This document shows, piece after piece, positions 47,051 to 57,386 of a stretch of 64,000 nucleotides of DNA. Below the pieces are notes generated by a model. It had not been told where the DNA came from. It made no database searches and saw only the letters and a list, made by a program, of their open reading frames with translations. A program made the position numbers and the translations under genes. Numbering within the stretch: position 1 is the first letter of the stretch; each line of letters opens with the position of its first letter. The stretch comes from Theodoxus fluviatilis (lineage: Eukaryota; Mollusca; Gastropoda; Cycloneritida; Neritidae), in NCBI GenBank assembly GCA_034096865.1, contig JAWQFJ010000461.1:1-64000 (forward strand), read 5' to 3'.

Positions 47051-48155
47051 TACAAAAATTACTAGTTATCATTCCTGGTATCACTGAGCTTGTGGTTGTG
47101 ATAGTTGTGGTGTATGATTTATGATAATCCCACACAAAGATGGCAGCATAAGTGCAGTACTTATGAACCTCAGATTAAATCAGATTGGCCGTGGCAAAAA
47201 CAAAGGTCATTTTACATGTATTTCCCCAAACCCTGGCAGTTCAGATGTTGCAAAAGAGGTGAAAAGAACAGACACTTGTATATATATACTACTGTCATTA
47301 AAATGGAGGAAGCAGGAACAGATAATACACTTGTGATTTGTTGTAGAGAAATGATATTTACATTCGTGGAATAATTTTATGCATGTGCAATTGTGGGGGA
47401 AAATATTTGTAAGTTGTTTTAATAGTTGACTATTTTGAAGTATCATTCAAACGGCAACAAAAATCAATATTTCAAAATGTGCATGTGCAGTCTTACTTAG
47501 TACTGCAAGCAGTGTAATCTCCACTAATGCAAACTGTGTAGTTTTCGAAGGGTTGATAATTTATTAGCATGAAAAGTTGCATGCTTGGTGTGTCCTCATT
47601 TTGCTTTCCTCCCGTTTGGTGGTCTTAGTTTGCAGTTCAAACATTTCCAGTCGTAAGTGGTGCACACACACATATACATGAAGAATGAATGAAATGTGTA
47701 TTTGCTTTATTGCTTCAGGCAACATTGTATCATATGAGATTATTGTTGTGAACAAACTACATAACTCAAATTATAAGAAAGTGGTTGATGATTTGTTTTC
47801 CTTCTGGTGGAGTTGTGTTGTTGCACTTTTGGTAGTCACTAAATACACGACACTAAACAAACCCCAAAAAAGCCTGGAGGTTATTACAAGGATTTCTGTT
47901 GGTCCTGAAGGGATTGTCAACATCTACCAGCTGTTCTTAGTTTCATTTCACAACTTGCTATTCCTTTTAAATATGGTTTCCCTTTTCATTATGGTTAGCG
48001 AAGCATACTTATGGATACTCTACATTATATAGATCTTTCATCGTATCTTGTGGGCAAAAGGAAAAACCTGCTTGTACATTCACAGACCTAGAAACTAATT
48101 TATGAAACTATGGTGTTGCAAAGGTGAATTGTTGTGTACATGGTAACAGATGTAA

Positions 48156-48161
48156 AATAAA
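48156..48161 (+). promoter_or_regulatory. Candidate polyadenylation signal AATAAA
   Basis: An exact AATAAA hexamer downstream of TRIP11, in AT-rich DNA and before the 18-bp satellite. It could end the TRIP11 transcript. Confidence 0.3.
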
Positions 48162-48570
48162 TTTATTTTCAATACCAGTCTCTTTGTTTATGGAGTTTGT
48201 TTTTGATGTCATGTTTGCAAGTGCTAGTGGAAGCTTCCGTCTCCAAACTGGGATTGAAGTATCAGGATGTCTTCCTTGCACACAATAGTACAGTCAACTC
48301 AAGCAATGGAGACTCGCGACCCATTGATGCCATAAGGATTTGTGCAGTTTAATGCACATGAATTTGTCTGCCTGTGTTAGTGAGGCAACACAGTCAGGTC
48401 ATTGCCATCAGTTAAGGTGAAGTTTATAGAATTGTTCCTATGATTAATCCGTTGATTTAGCATATAAAATTGCAATGCAATAATGTGTATCAACAGCAAT
48501 TTTTGCAATTTATTACTTGACATTGCATGAGCCAGTGTGACCAGCAGTTTTGCCCACTCTGCTACCAACT

Positions 48571-49120
48571 GCATGCCACGCAACACTCGCATGCCACGCA
48601 ACACTCGCATGCCACGCAGCACTCGCATGCCACGCAACACTCGCATGCCACGCATCACTCGCATGCCACGCAGCACTCGCATGCCACGCAGCACTCGCAT
48701 GCCACGCAGCACTCGCATGCCACTCAACACTTGCATGCCATGCAGCACTCGCATGCCACGCAGCACTCGCATGCCACGCAACACTCGCATGCCACGCAAC
48801 ACTCGCATGCCACGCAACACTCGCATGCCACGCAGCACTCGCATGCCACGCAGCACTCGCATGCCACGCAGCACTCGCATGCCACGCAGCACTCGCATGC
48901 CACGCAGCACTCGCATGCCACGCAACACTCGCATGCCACGCAACACTCGCATGCCACGCAACACTCGCATGCCACGCAACACTCCATGCCAAGCAGCACT
49001 CGCATGCCACGCAGCACTCGCATGCCACATAACACTCGCATGCCACGCAGCACTCGCATGCCACGCAGCACTCGCATGCCACGCAGCACTCGCATGCCAC
49101 GCAACACTCGCATGCCACGT
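48571..49120. repeat. 18-bp satellite, about 30 units
   Basis: Units of CATGCCACGCARCACTCG. Because 18 is divisible by three, most frames are open on both strands and give hexapeptide repeats such as HATQHS. These are not convincing genes. Confidence 0.95.
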
Positions 49121-50327
49121 ACCTTGCAGTAGTGCAACTGCATCCAAGCACTTTTCTCTTTTTTTTTTCCTCCTGTATTTTGTCATTTGTAACCCACGAT
49201 AGACTAGAACACCTCTAATAAACAGCTCTCTAAAACTCAACAGAATTTTTTTTTCTCCCAATTCCATGCATTTTCTGTACCTTCAACATACATCATTTCT
49301 AACACATCTATGAAGTTGATTTCTTTGCTTCGCCTACACAGGTTCCACTTGACCTTAGTAAAGGTTGCCTTTCAATCATCTGTCAATGCCAACACTAGAT
49401 GTGATCAGGCTATACATCCATCAAAGTCGGATCAAACTGTTCTGAAGAACTTAAGTTCCACTCGTCCAAATAACTGAGCCTAGAGTTTGGACAAGTGTCA
49501 CTAGCTGAGGAATCCTCAAATCAGATTTCATTCTCAAAATTAAGTAAAGAGAGTACTCTACTAAATGTCCAACTCCAAGCATGAATTTAAATTTCAACAG
49601 CATTCTATGTACATGACATGCAAGAGATACATTAAGTCTGATTTGATGAGTTTTTTAATTAGTACTGAAATACTACAAAACTAGAGCCGTATCCAATTCA
49701 AAATGAAGTTATTGCAAATTTTAGTTGACTACTTGCAAATCAGTCATTTTGAGAAAATGGCAGTTTTGGTTTAAGTTGACAGAGGCAATGAGTGTAGTAA
49801 GTCACAAGAGGGGTCACATTCCTTCTGTACATTCAAATTCCATTTTAAATCATTCAACCTCTAACTGGACACATCAAGAGCTCAAATCAATATCAGTTTG
49901 AAAAAAGATGAAATAAGGCTACCCTTGGAATGCAACATTCTTCAAAGAAGTGTAAGAAAGGTAGAGTCAATGTTGATTTATCTGGCTTCTTTCTGTGTCG
50001 GGAGTGAATGGTTCCTTCTGTGTCAATAGCAGCACAAGTGGAGACCCATTCCTGGGACTGGTGGGTGCAATATGGGGCAGGATGGCGGTAGAGACAGGCA
50101 GACCTGTTTACACTACGCATTGAGCGTAGTAAACTACGCATTTGCATACTATACTACGCAACTATGCAAGTCTATTGTTTCCTACGCAAACGGTATTGTT
50201 TCGGCTACGCATATCACAATCCGCAATTTTCATCATCTCGCTTGACATTTTTTTTCTTCCGATCCATGTTTTCGGGCTGAAGTCATTTGCTGCGTGCAGC
50301 ATGTGCAGCCCTGAGGATTACGTCACT
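49121..50327. other. Intergenic stretch, no feature recognised
   Basis: AT-rich DNA between the 18-bp satellite and the foldback element. CTACGCA motifs recur around 50,113-50,212. No coding signal is seen. Confidence 0.4.
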
Positions 50328-50396
50328 CTTCCGTGCCAGAAGTGGCGTCATTCTTTGCGCCAAGATATTACGTCATCCTTCCTCCCTACACTTTAC
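50328..50396 (+). repeat. Direct repeat flanking foldback element, left
   Basis: A stretch with CCAGAAGTGGCGTCATTCTT and CCAAGATATTACGTCAT recurs in the same orientation at 52,388-52,446, just outside the right arm. It is far longer than a normal target duplication. Confidence 0.6.
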
Positions 50397-52385
50397 TTTG
50401 ATCAAAGACCCTCTACAATAAGATGGTTCATCCGGTCACTTCCGGCGAAATTAGGGTCACGCGCGCCACCAAGCGGTAACGGTGACGCTCGAGTCAAGGA
50501 AGACAACTTCCACATATCGCGTCAGCATAACAATTTACAGTGGATCGTGGAATCCTCTTATTGTGAACTTCAATTGAGGGACATGAAAAAATTTTCACAC
50601 TAAGCGGAATGTCACATTAAGAGGGTTGATTTCAGTCATACAATGAACTGAAGGGAAATTAAAAGGTTGTGGCTATTTCAGACACTGACTATAGAGCGAG
50701 CGCACTGCTTAATATTACATTACTCGTTCGTCGTACCTCGAGCTTTTTCTGAACTCATCTATGCGTGTCCACAGAAGTCGTAGTCGTGATTAGCCGGTCA
50801 AAAATGTCGACCATGAAGAAGAAATCAAGGCAAGGAGGTGACCATTGCAGTGCGAATAACTGTTAACTCGCGCTATGCGTGTCCACAGAAGTCGTTTTTT
50901 CGTTTTCCGTGGAAAAATAAAGAGAGGTAAGTAATGATTATATAAATGTGTTTTGAGCTAAGCGCAATAAAATACAGAACTTGAAGTGTAATCTAAATCT
51001 GCTGAACTGGTGGAGGAAGCTTGTGGCTTTTGCTTTTGTAGGTGTGCCGATATTTGTTTTCGAAAATCTGCTGATTTAGTCACGTCAGCACCTCAGTCTT
51101 ATTCAGCAGTCTTGATAATGAATGATTCACGTTAGATGATAAATATCGCCTTGAGGCTTGATCACAATTGAGTGATTCTGAATCAGAGTTGAAGAGTTTT
51201 GGCAACTGAATTCATACAATTTTTGTTTGCGAAAATGTTGATGAGTATTAAATTAATGATGCATGTGGAATTTATTATAGTGAATAATAGTGGCCAAAAC
51301 ATTTCATCGCAATGAATTAACGCAACCGATCATAGCAGGAATGAAAAAAAAGGTCATAAAGATAAACAAAACTTACAAACACTATGCCGGAAAGCTAGCA
51401 TAATAAAATGCAAGCACGTAGGTTTTACAAACATGACAGTTGACACATGGCAACTCGCTTTGTGGAGATGAGCATTATTGAAGTTGAAAACTAGTTATGT
51501 AGTTTTCTATTAAATTTGTTGATACAGTGGAGTCCACTTATAGTGAACTCTGTTATTGTGGTTTTCCTGTTATTGTGAACAGTTTTTAATTTGGTTGTCT
51601 ATTTGCACGTGACCGTGTATCTAGTGCCCAGGCTATTTGCACGTGAATGTGTATCTAGTGACCATGCAGGCTGTTTACACGGCAAGTTATTTTCACCGCA
51701 AGCAATACGGAAATCATGAAATCTGCATTTTTTTTGCTTACAATATCTGTTTGTGTTTCCCTACTACAGTAGATCTATGCAATTCTATAGTAATAAACAT
51801 AAAATTACACGGCATGAGCCATGACCGTACTCAGTAAATCCTTCTATCTCGCTACTATCGCATCGAGCGGCTCGGCCAGCAAAAGTAGGCCTACAGATAC
51901 TGTGTTTACTTCCTCATTATTCGGGAATGGCTTCTTTGAAAGTTAGTTGGAGTAAGGTTTTCATGTTTGTCTGATTTAAAATCTCGCATAAAAATTGTCC
52001 AAGATGAGCTCAGAAAAAGCTCGAGGTACGACGAACGAGTAATGTAATATTAAGCAGTGCGCTCGCTCTATAGTCAGTGTCTGAAATAGCCACAACCTTT
52101 TAATTTCCCTTCAGTTCATTGTATGACTGAAATCAACCCTCTTAATGTGACATTCCGCTTAGTGTGAAATTTTTTTCCTGTCCCTCAATTGAAGTTCACA
52201 ATAAGAGGATTCCACGATATACTGTAAATTGTTATGCTGACGCGGTATGTGGAAGTTGTCTTCCTTTACTCGAGCGTCACCGTTTCCGCTTGGGGCGCCA
52301 CGGTCGGCTCCGTCATCATGTTTTATATAGGCCGAGTGCCGGATGAACCATCTTATTGTAGAGGGTCTTTGCTTTGATAGAAGAG
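50397..52385. mobile_element. Foldback element with about 365-bp inverted repeats
   Basis: The left arm (about 50,397-50,762) and right arm (about 52,005-52,385) are inverted copies: the outer ACCCTCTACAATAAGATGG, the middle GTGGAATCCTCTTATTGTGA/AATTGAGGGACA and the inner TACTCGTTCGTCGTACCTCG all recur in reverse complement. Inside the arms, TACAGTGGATCGTGGAATCC begins a second set of ends like pogo/Tigger-type termini, so this could be a nested insertion in a palindromic element. The interior holds a THAP-domain remnant and a further partial CAGTGGAGTCCACTTATAGTG end at 51,533. Confidence 0.65.
50804..50932 (+). pseudogene. THAP zinc-finger exon remnant, frameshifted
   Basis: From the ATG at 50,804 the frame reads MSTMKKKSRQGGDHCSANNC and stops. 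One extra T after that Cys breaks it; the other frame continues SRYACPQKSFFRFPWKNKER up to a GTAAGT donor. HC-x4-C followed by NSR and SFFRFP is the start of a THAP (C2CH) DNA-binding domain, as in P-element, Kolobok and THAP9-type transposases. No catalytic part is seen nearby. A 22-bp segment (CTATGCGTGTCCACAGAAGTCG) inside it is duplicated at 50,759, before the ATG. Confidence 0.6.
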
Positions 52386-52387
52386 AC

Positions 52388-52446
52388 GCCAGAAGTGGCG
52401 TCATTCTTCCGCCAAGATATTACGTCATTCTTCCTCCCTGCACTTC
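52388..52446 (+). repeat. Direct repeat flanking foldback element, right
   Basis: Same-orientation copy of 50,328-50,396 with few differences. Confidence 0.6.
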
Positions 52447-53541
52447 ACGTTGTCAACCTGTTTTACTGCCAACCCACGTGCTTTTCGAGACAATGGCTGA
52501 ACGAAGAGCACTCCAAATCACCTGTTCGGCAACTTTCGTTTTTCACGGAAATCTCCGAGCATTGGCCTGGACGTGTCGTTTCAAGCTCTTCAACTTGTTT
52601 TAATGTAGGAAAGGGATTGAGATACCTCGTAGAGAGTGATACATTTCTTCGTTTTTGCGCCTTTTGATAGTTTTGTGGTGTCTGTCAGCAATGTTCATCA
52701 AGCCAACGTTCCACAAAGCGACTCACACTCACGCACGCATTTTTCAGTGTTTGTCTTTGGTAAGTGAATGCTTTACGAGTTTGTGTGCAGAATTTTAATC
52801 GCTAGGAAGTTTTCCCTTCGTCTCCCGTAATTGCTTGTTTTTGACATTTTATTGTGTACACTGAAAGTTTGTGGGTAACAGTACAATCTGAAAGTTGGCG
52901 ACGCTGACAGACGGGTATTCCCGTAGTCGCGTTGGCAAGCCTCGCTCAGCTTCGGCCGTGATCAAGCGCTGACCTCATAACAAGCTGGCCAAAGAGAGGC
53001 AAGGAACGAAACGGCCGTCTCTTTCCCTGATTTTCATTGGTTTGCGCTGGGTTCAGATTTTTGCCTCTAGTTCATTTGTATCCTCTGCGCCGGAAATAGG
53101 CTCAGCGGAAGGCTACATGATTGGGCTTTCCGCAATACCAAACATCGGGCATTTTTCCGAGAGAAAGACCTCGTATCCAAGCACTCTAAATGACACTTTT
53201 TGACAACCAGGTTGTGCCTTTTCAAAACTTCGATATTGGGTACCTCTCTCAAATAATTAATTAATAAATAAAGGAATCTACAGTTAGCAAATCGATCGCG
53301 CTCAAGTGTTGTGGAGACTCTACATACTTCATTTCTGTGTTAAACTCAAAACTCGATTTTTGATGAATTTTAACGAAGTAGCAAAGGCCGTGTGCCCCCT
53401 TAAATCCTTGTGTGTTGTCTACTTAGTATACTATAGTAGAAAGGCATTGTAGGGTTTCAGCCTATTGCCGTCTTTTTTAAAATTTTGATCAGTCTTGGTT
53501 AAAGGTTATCTGGTTTCACTCTCTGATAATTTGCCTAACAC
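52447..53541. other. Intergenic stretch, no feature recognised
   Basis: No coding signal or repeat is recognised between the foldback element and the FLYWCH element. Confidence 0.4.
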
Positions 53542-53549
53542 CTAGTATT
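53542..53549. repeat. Target-site duplication, left copy
   Basis: CTAGTATT directly precedes the left end of the 1.27-kb element and is repeated exactly at its right end. Confidence 0.7.
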
Positions 53550-53933
53550 GGGTACACGCCGATTGGCCTAAATTCGTTTCGCCTAATCCATCAAATTTAG
53601 CCGTAACCGACGCCACTGCACCTAGCGTCAATTTTGCTCGTTTCGCCTAATGATAATGGTCGATCCGCCTAATGTTGCGTTTCGCCTACTGTTTCATTAC
53701 TCTCGAAAGTCGCCCTTCGTTTTTTCTGCATGAATATCGCCTAATGTTTCATTACTCTCGAATATCAATTCTTGCATGTTTTTTTCCTGCGAGGGGAAAT
53801 CTGCTCATGTCCGATTTTATGAAAATTGTTGGATAAGAATTAAATGAACACTATTGCATTGATGAGTATTCAACTCACTTCAGGTATGAAATAAAAGAAA
53901 TCGTGGGGAGTTCAGCTCAGATGAGAAAATATA

Positions 53934-54227
53934 TTGTCAGAAATAGTTTACTGTGACAGCTGTGGCAGCTACATTTTCTTAAAGAAACCTTACAAAATGG
54001 CTGGTGTGGTCAAAGGAAATCGGGACAGCACAATTGAATTTCTGCCTACAAAACGCAATGGAAACAGTTTACTTGTGGATAACTATAAGTTCAGATCGAA
54101 TGGTTCATCTGGGGGTACGATGTATATGAAATGTGTTGTCGTCGGCTGCCGGTCAACGTGTACGACTCGTCAACAAGAAACTTTGTTGAAAGTAAGCTCG
54201 CTCTCTCCCTCTCTCCCTCTGACTCTG

Positions 54228-54301
<74 letters not shown>

Positions 54302-54615
54302 ACACAAAAGAGTTTGAAGTAATTTGGTACTGTGATTTATATTTCAGAAGCTCTCTCTCCCTTTCTCTCCCTCTCTCTCTCAGGCACAAAAGAGTTTTAA
54401 GTAATTTGGTATTGTGATTTATATTTCAGAAGCCGACGGAGCATACAGAGCATGGACCACTATTGCTAGGTGAAATCAAAGCCCCTCGACTCGTTCAAAC
54501 AATGAAAAACGCGGTTACTAACGAAACGACGAAATCGATAAAGCGAATCTACATGGAAACATTGGATTCTGCTCTTGCCGCCGAACCTGAAGATGCTGAC
54601 GAATTGGCTGCATGA
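53934..54615 (+). CDS. FLYWCH-type zinc-finger protein in mobile element, two exons
   Basis: I propose exon 1 as 53,934-54,191 (donor GTAAGC) and exon 2 as 54,430-54,615 (acceptor atatttcag, stop TGA), both phase 0, giving 147 residues. Residues about 30-85 have IEFLPTKRNGNSLLVDNYKF, then YMKCVVVGC and, across the splice, HTEH. This is the order of a FLYWCH domain: aromatic/Gly start, Leu-Tyr core, C-x4-C, then a His pair. FLYWCH domains bind DNA and occur with MULE transposases in invertebrates. The short C-terminal part (AVTNETTKSIKRIYMETLDS) resembles the helix after FLYWCH in such proteins. The intron carries a TC repeat and a duplicated acceptor. The true start may lie upstream. Confidence 0.68.
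54200..54299. repeat. (TC)n inside FLYWCH-gene intron
   Basis: Begins about 8 bases after the donor of the FLYWCH exon 1. Confidence 0.95.
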
Positions 54616-54817
54616 GTACCAAGTTTTGAAAAATGCAGAAGTTCACTGAGACGGACTTTAAAGAGATATGAACCTCAACTGCCGAAATCACGGGCGAAAC
54701 TTGATTTTAGGCGAAATGACCCCCTATGACAACATGTAGGCGAACCGAATTCAAGCGAACTGAAATTAGGCGAAATGAATTTAGGCGAAACGAATTTAGG
54801 CCAATCGGGCTGCACCG

Positions 54818-54825
54818 CTAGTATT
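54818..54825. repeat. Target-site duplication, right copy
   Basis: CTAGTATT directly follows the right terminus, matching 53,542-53,549. Confidence 0.7.
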
Positions 54826-54957
54826 TCTTGATTAGTCTAGACTCCAGTCAGTGGAGTACATTTTATTCTGAAAGACTTTGTCCAGTTAATTTTTAAAGGC
54901 GTTTTGTGTATCTACACCGACTGTCTCTTGTGATGGACTGTTCCACATGTTAGTGAA

Positions 54958-55787
54958 ACAAGAAGGGCAAAGCCCATAGGACTCACATGCTTGACCTTGA
55001 CCTTTACCTTCAGGTGACCTTCAAGGTCAAGGTCAAACAACTAAACCTACCAATGACATCATACACTAAGAAATGCTTTACACATTTTTCCTACCAAAAT
55101 ACATGTGACCTTGACCCAAGGTCAAGGTCATCCAAGGTCATGCAACACAAAGCTGTTAATTCAAGACATAGGAAGCACAATGGTGCTTATTGGCACTTTC
55201 TACCATGAGATATAGTCACTTTTAGTGGTTCACTACCCCATTTTGGTCACATTTCATAAGGGTCAAAGTGACCTTGACCTTGATGATATGTGAACAAATG
55301 TGTCTCATGATGAAAGTATAACATGTGCCCCACATAATTATTAAGTTTGAAACAGTTATCTTCCATAGTTCAGGGTCAAGGTCACTTCAAAATATGTATA
55401 CAATCCAACTTTGAAGAGCTCCTGTGACCTTGACCTTGAAGCAAGGTCAACCAAACTGGTATTAAAAGATAGGGCTTGCTTTGACCTATATACCACTTGT
55501 AGCTAAGGTCGCCATTCTCAATAACGTGGGAGAAAATTGGGAAAATGTGAAAAATGACTGTTTTTGAGACCACATTTATGGCTCCTGTGACCTTGACCTT
55601 GAAGCAAGGTCAAGTCACTATGTATGTTTTTTGAGGCCTTGTCATCATACACCATCATGCCACATTTGGTGTTGATAGACTTAATAGTCTCCGAGAAAAA
55701 TCCAACGTTTAAGTTTTTTACGCCCGGACGGACGGACGAAACGGCTCAGTACATAGACTCACTTTTGCTTCGCATGTGAGTCAAAAA
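54958..55787 (+). repeat. Dispersed repeat rich in AGGTCAAGGTCA motifs, copy 1
   Basis: An 830-bp unit nearly identical to 62,847-63,660. It starts with a GGGC-AAA-GCCC hairpin and GACTCACATGC and ends with GCATGTGAGTC, so the ends form a short inverted repeat. It contains about a dozen TGACCTTGA / TCAAGGTCA motifs on both strands. No protein is encoded; probably a MITE-like or SINE-like family. Confidence 0.8.
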
Positions 55788-55954
55788 TGCTTGTAAATAT
55801 GAGTGTTAGTAGATTTCTTTGTTAGTTTGTCAATGATCTTGATTGATGAACTTCATGAAGCAACGAATAAATGTGAACTACATGTAGTAAAAGGAAGCAA
55901 ACATTGTTTCTGTTTTTGTAATAGGGCGACGAGAAATTCGGAATGTGTTTGCTA

Positions 55955-56430
55955 TTGCAGAGGCCGCTATTGCGGGAAATTTTTGGTCAAAAGTTCTTAA
56001 GGCCATTTTGATTCTTTTGCCCTAAAACGCCTTAAAAAAAAACACATAACATTTGTGTTACTTAAAAATAAACTTAGACTTTTTTCAGTTTTTATCAATA
56101 ACGGGTGAAGCTTTATATTCTAACCCAATCCCACGTTTGACTCTCAACGGGTGGTCGTAACGCCCTAACTCCAGGGCCCGACGCTGATGTTGGACACAAA
56201 CGTGACAAAAAGTAACGCGTCCAGGTTTAGGTGAAACTCCCCAGACTGGCTAAGTCAGTAAGGCGGGGTGGTGGGTGCGGCCTAGGCTGAGCGCTATCGG
56301 TAAAACCTGAAAAAATATTTTCTTTTTAAGTAACAAATATTTTATGTTTTTTTATGCGTTTTAGGACAAAAGAATCAAAATGGCCTTAAGAACTTTTGAC
56401 TCAAAAAATCCTGCAATAGCGGTCCCCCGC
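55955..56430. mobile_element. Palindromic MITE with long inverted repeats
   Basis: The left arm CCGCTATTGCGGGAAATTTT, AAAGTTCTTAAGGCCATTTT and GATTCTTTTG recurs in reverse complement at 56,360-56,425. The centre (56,110-56,290) is unrelated and GC-richer. Confidence 0.75.
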
Positions 56431-56439
56431 AAAAGAAAA

Positions 56440-56585
56440 AAAGGAACAATTTCTAAGTTAAAAAAAGTAACAAAAATTATGGTTTTTTAGGCGTTTTAAG
56501 AGAAAAGAATCAAAATGGCCTTAAGAACTTTTGACCCCCAAAAAATCCCGCAATAGCGCCCCCCCCCCCCCCCCCCCCCCCCCCC
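56440..56585. repeat. Extra end of same MITE followed by poly-C
   Basis: AAAAGAATCAAAATGGCCTT and AAATCCCGCAATAGCGC repeat the right arm of the preceding MITE in direct orientation, and a run of about 27 C follows the terminal GCG. Confidence 0.75.
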
Positions 56586-56863
56586 GCCGCAAAGGAGAGC
56601 CGACCCCGGAAATTCTACACATTCTATTACAAAACTACACATTTCTTCACTTTTGCTCCCACAAACTACACATGCAAAGTTTTAGGGGTAAACAGGTCTG
56701 GACAGGGCAGGGGATGCTAGCATGTCCAGGATGTGGACCACTTCTTTTGAGTCCACATCAATTTGCTCCACCCACTCCCCGAGTGGGTACCCACACCATA
56801 ATGGGCAGGGAGGCAAAATGATTTTAAACAGAAGCCACTTGTTTGGAGTCCAAATATTCCACC

Positions 56864-57079
56864 CTAGGCAAGGACAGAGACCCCTCCTCCCCAGGAGGCA
56901 GCTGCCAGGGTGGAGGGCAGCACTGGGTGGAAGGCCAGGTCTGTGAAGACTCCAATCCCCAGGTCCACCTTCCGCCACAGCCGCCCAGTCTGGTAGTGGT
57001 AGCAGTAGAGGCCCCCATCACTGCTCCCACTGGCCACCAGGCTGCCGTCCTTGCTCACATCAAAGCCAATGCTGTAGTC
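56864..57079 (-). CDS. WDR25: WDR25 last coding exon (WD40)
   Basis: On the minus strand the acceptor is gttgcag at 57,080 and the stop is TAG at 56,864-56,866; 71 codons plus stop. It encodes SIGFDVSKDGSLVASGSSDG, YCYHYQTGRLWRKV and LAFHPVLPSTLAAASWGGGV. Human WDR25 ends [33 protein letters not shown] and TYHPVLPSVLATCSWGGDM. This is the last WD40 blade. WDR25 is a beta-propeller protein of poorly defined role. A (TTGA)n repeat sits directly against the acceptor in place of a usual pyrimidine tract. Confidence 0.93.
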   Translation of the reverse strand, partial: DYSIGFDVSKDGSLVASGSSDGGLYCYHYQTGRLWRKVDLGIGVFTDLAFHPVLPSTLAAASWGGGVSVLA

Positions 57080-57087
57080 CTGCAACT

Positions 57088-57124
<37 letters not shown>
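57088..57124. repeat. (ATCA)n against the WDR25 acceptor
   Basis: Tetranucleotide repeat starting about 8 bases from the last-exon acceptor of WDR25 on the minus strand. Confidence 0.93.
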
Positions 57125-57125
<1 letters not shown>

Positions 57126-57145
57126 ATCTAATCTAATCTACTCTA

Positions 57146-57177
<32 letters not shown>

Positions 57178-57225
57178 TCCTCACATAGATTTACTGTTGA
57201 CAGATATGGTTCTTATGTTGTGTCC

Positions 57226-57386
57226 CCCTGTGGGTTCGGGGTAAGAATTGACCCACTGCGTCTCCCTACGGGATTCGTAAGAGGCAAATAACTAGGGACA
57301 CCGTGACTTGATTGGCGTTTACTCGATTCTAGCGATTGTCGTGCCTACAAGGCTGATAGGCTGTAAAATACTGTCCATCCATCCAA
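57226..57386 (+). mobile_element. SINE-like dispersed repeat, copy C
   Basis: Shares GTGGGTTCGGGGTAAGAATT and the CTCCCTAC/ATTCGTAAGAGG block with copies A and B, and ends in ATCCATCC. It lies in the intron between the two WDR25 exons. Confidence 0.72.

Larger units (their letters stand above)
45595..48185 (+). other. Probable TRIP11 3' UTR
   Basis: No coding signal follows the TRIP11 stop. The first convincing AATAAA on the plus strand is at 48,156-48,161 in an AT-rich context, so the 3' UTR may run about 2.6 kb. It would include a (GGAT)n tract (45,717-45,770) and the 43-bp minisatellite. The end is a guess without transcript data. Confidence 0.35.
53550..54817 (+). mobile_element. Mutator-like (MULE-type) DNA element with FLYWCH gene
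   Basis: Both ends carry an inverted repeat with the core CCGATTGGCCTAAATTCG (left 53,558 on, right ending near 54,808). The 8-bp direct repeat CTAGTATT flanks it at 53,542-53,549 and 54,818-54,825. Many copies of a TTTCGCCTAA motif point inward from both ends, like the sub-terminal binding sites of Mutator-like elements. The only gene inside is a two-exon FLYWCH zinc-finger protein and no DDE transposase is visible, so it is probably non-autonomous. The superfamily call rests on long irregular termini, target-duplication length and FLYWCH; hAT or P-type also give 8 bp. Confidence 0.72.

Noticed and set aside
48377..49267. Long frames on both strands (up to 296 codons)
   Set aside because: The 18-bp satellite yields hexapeptide repeats in nearly every frame.
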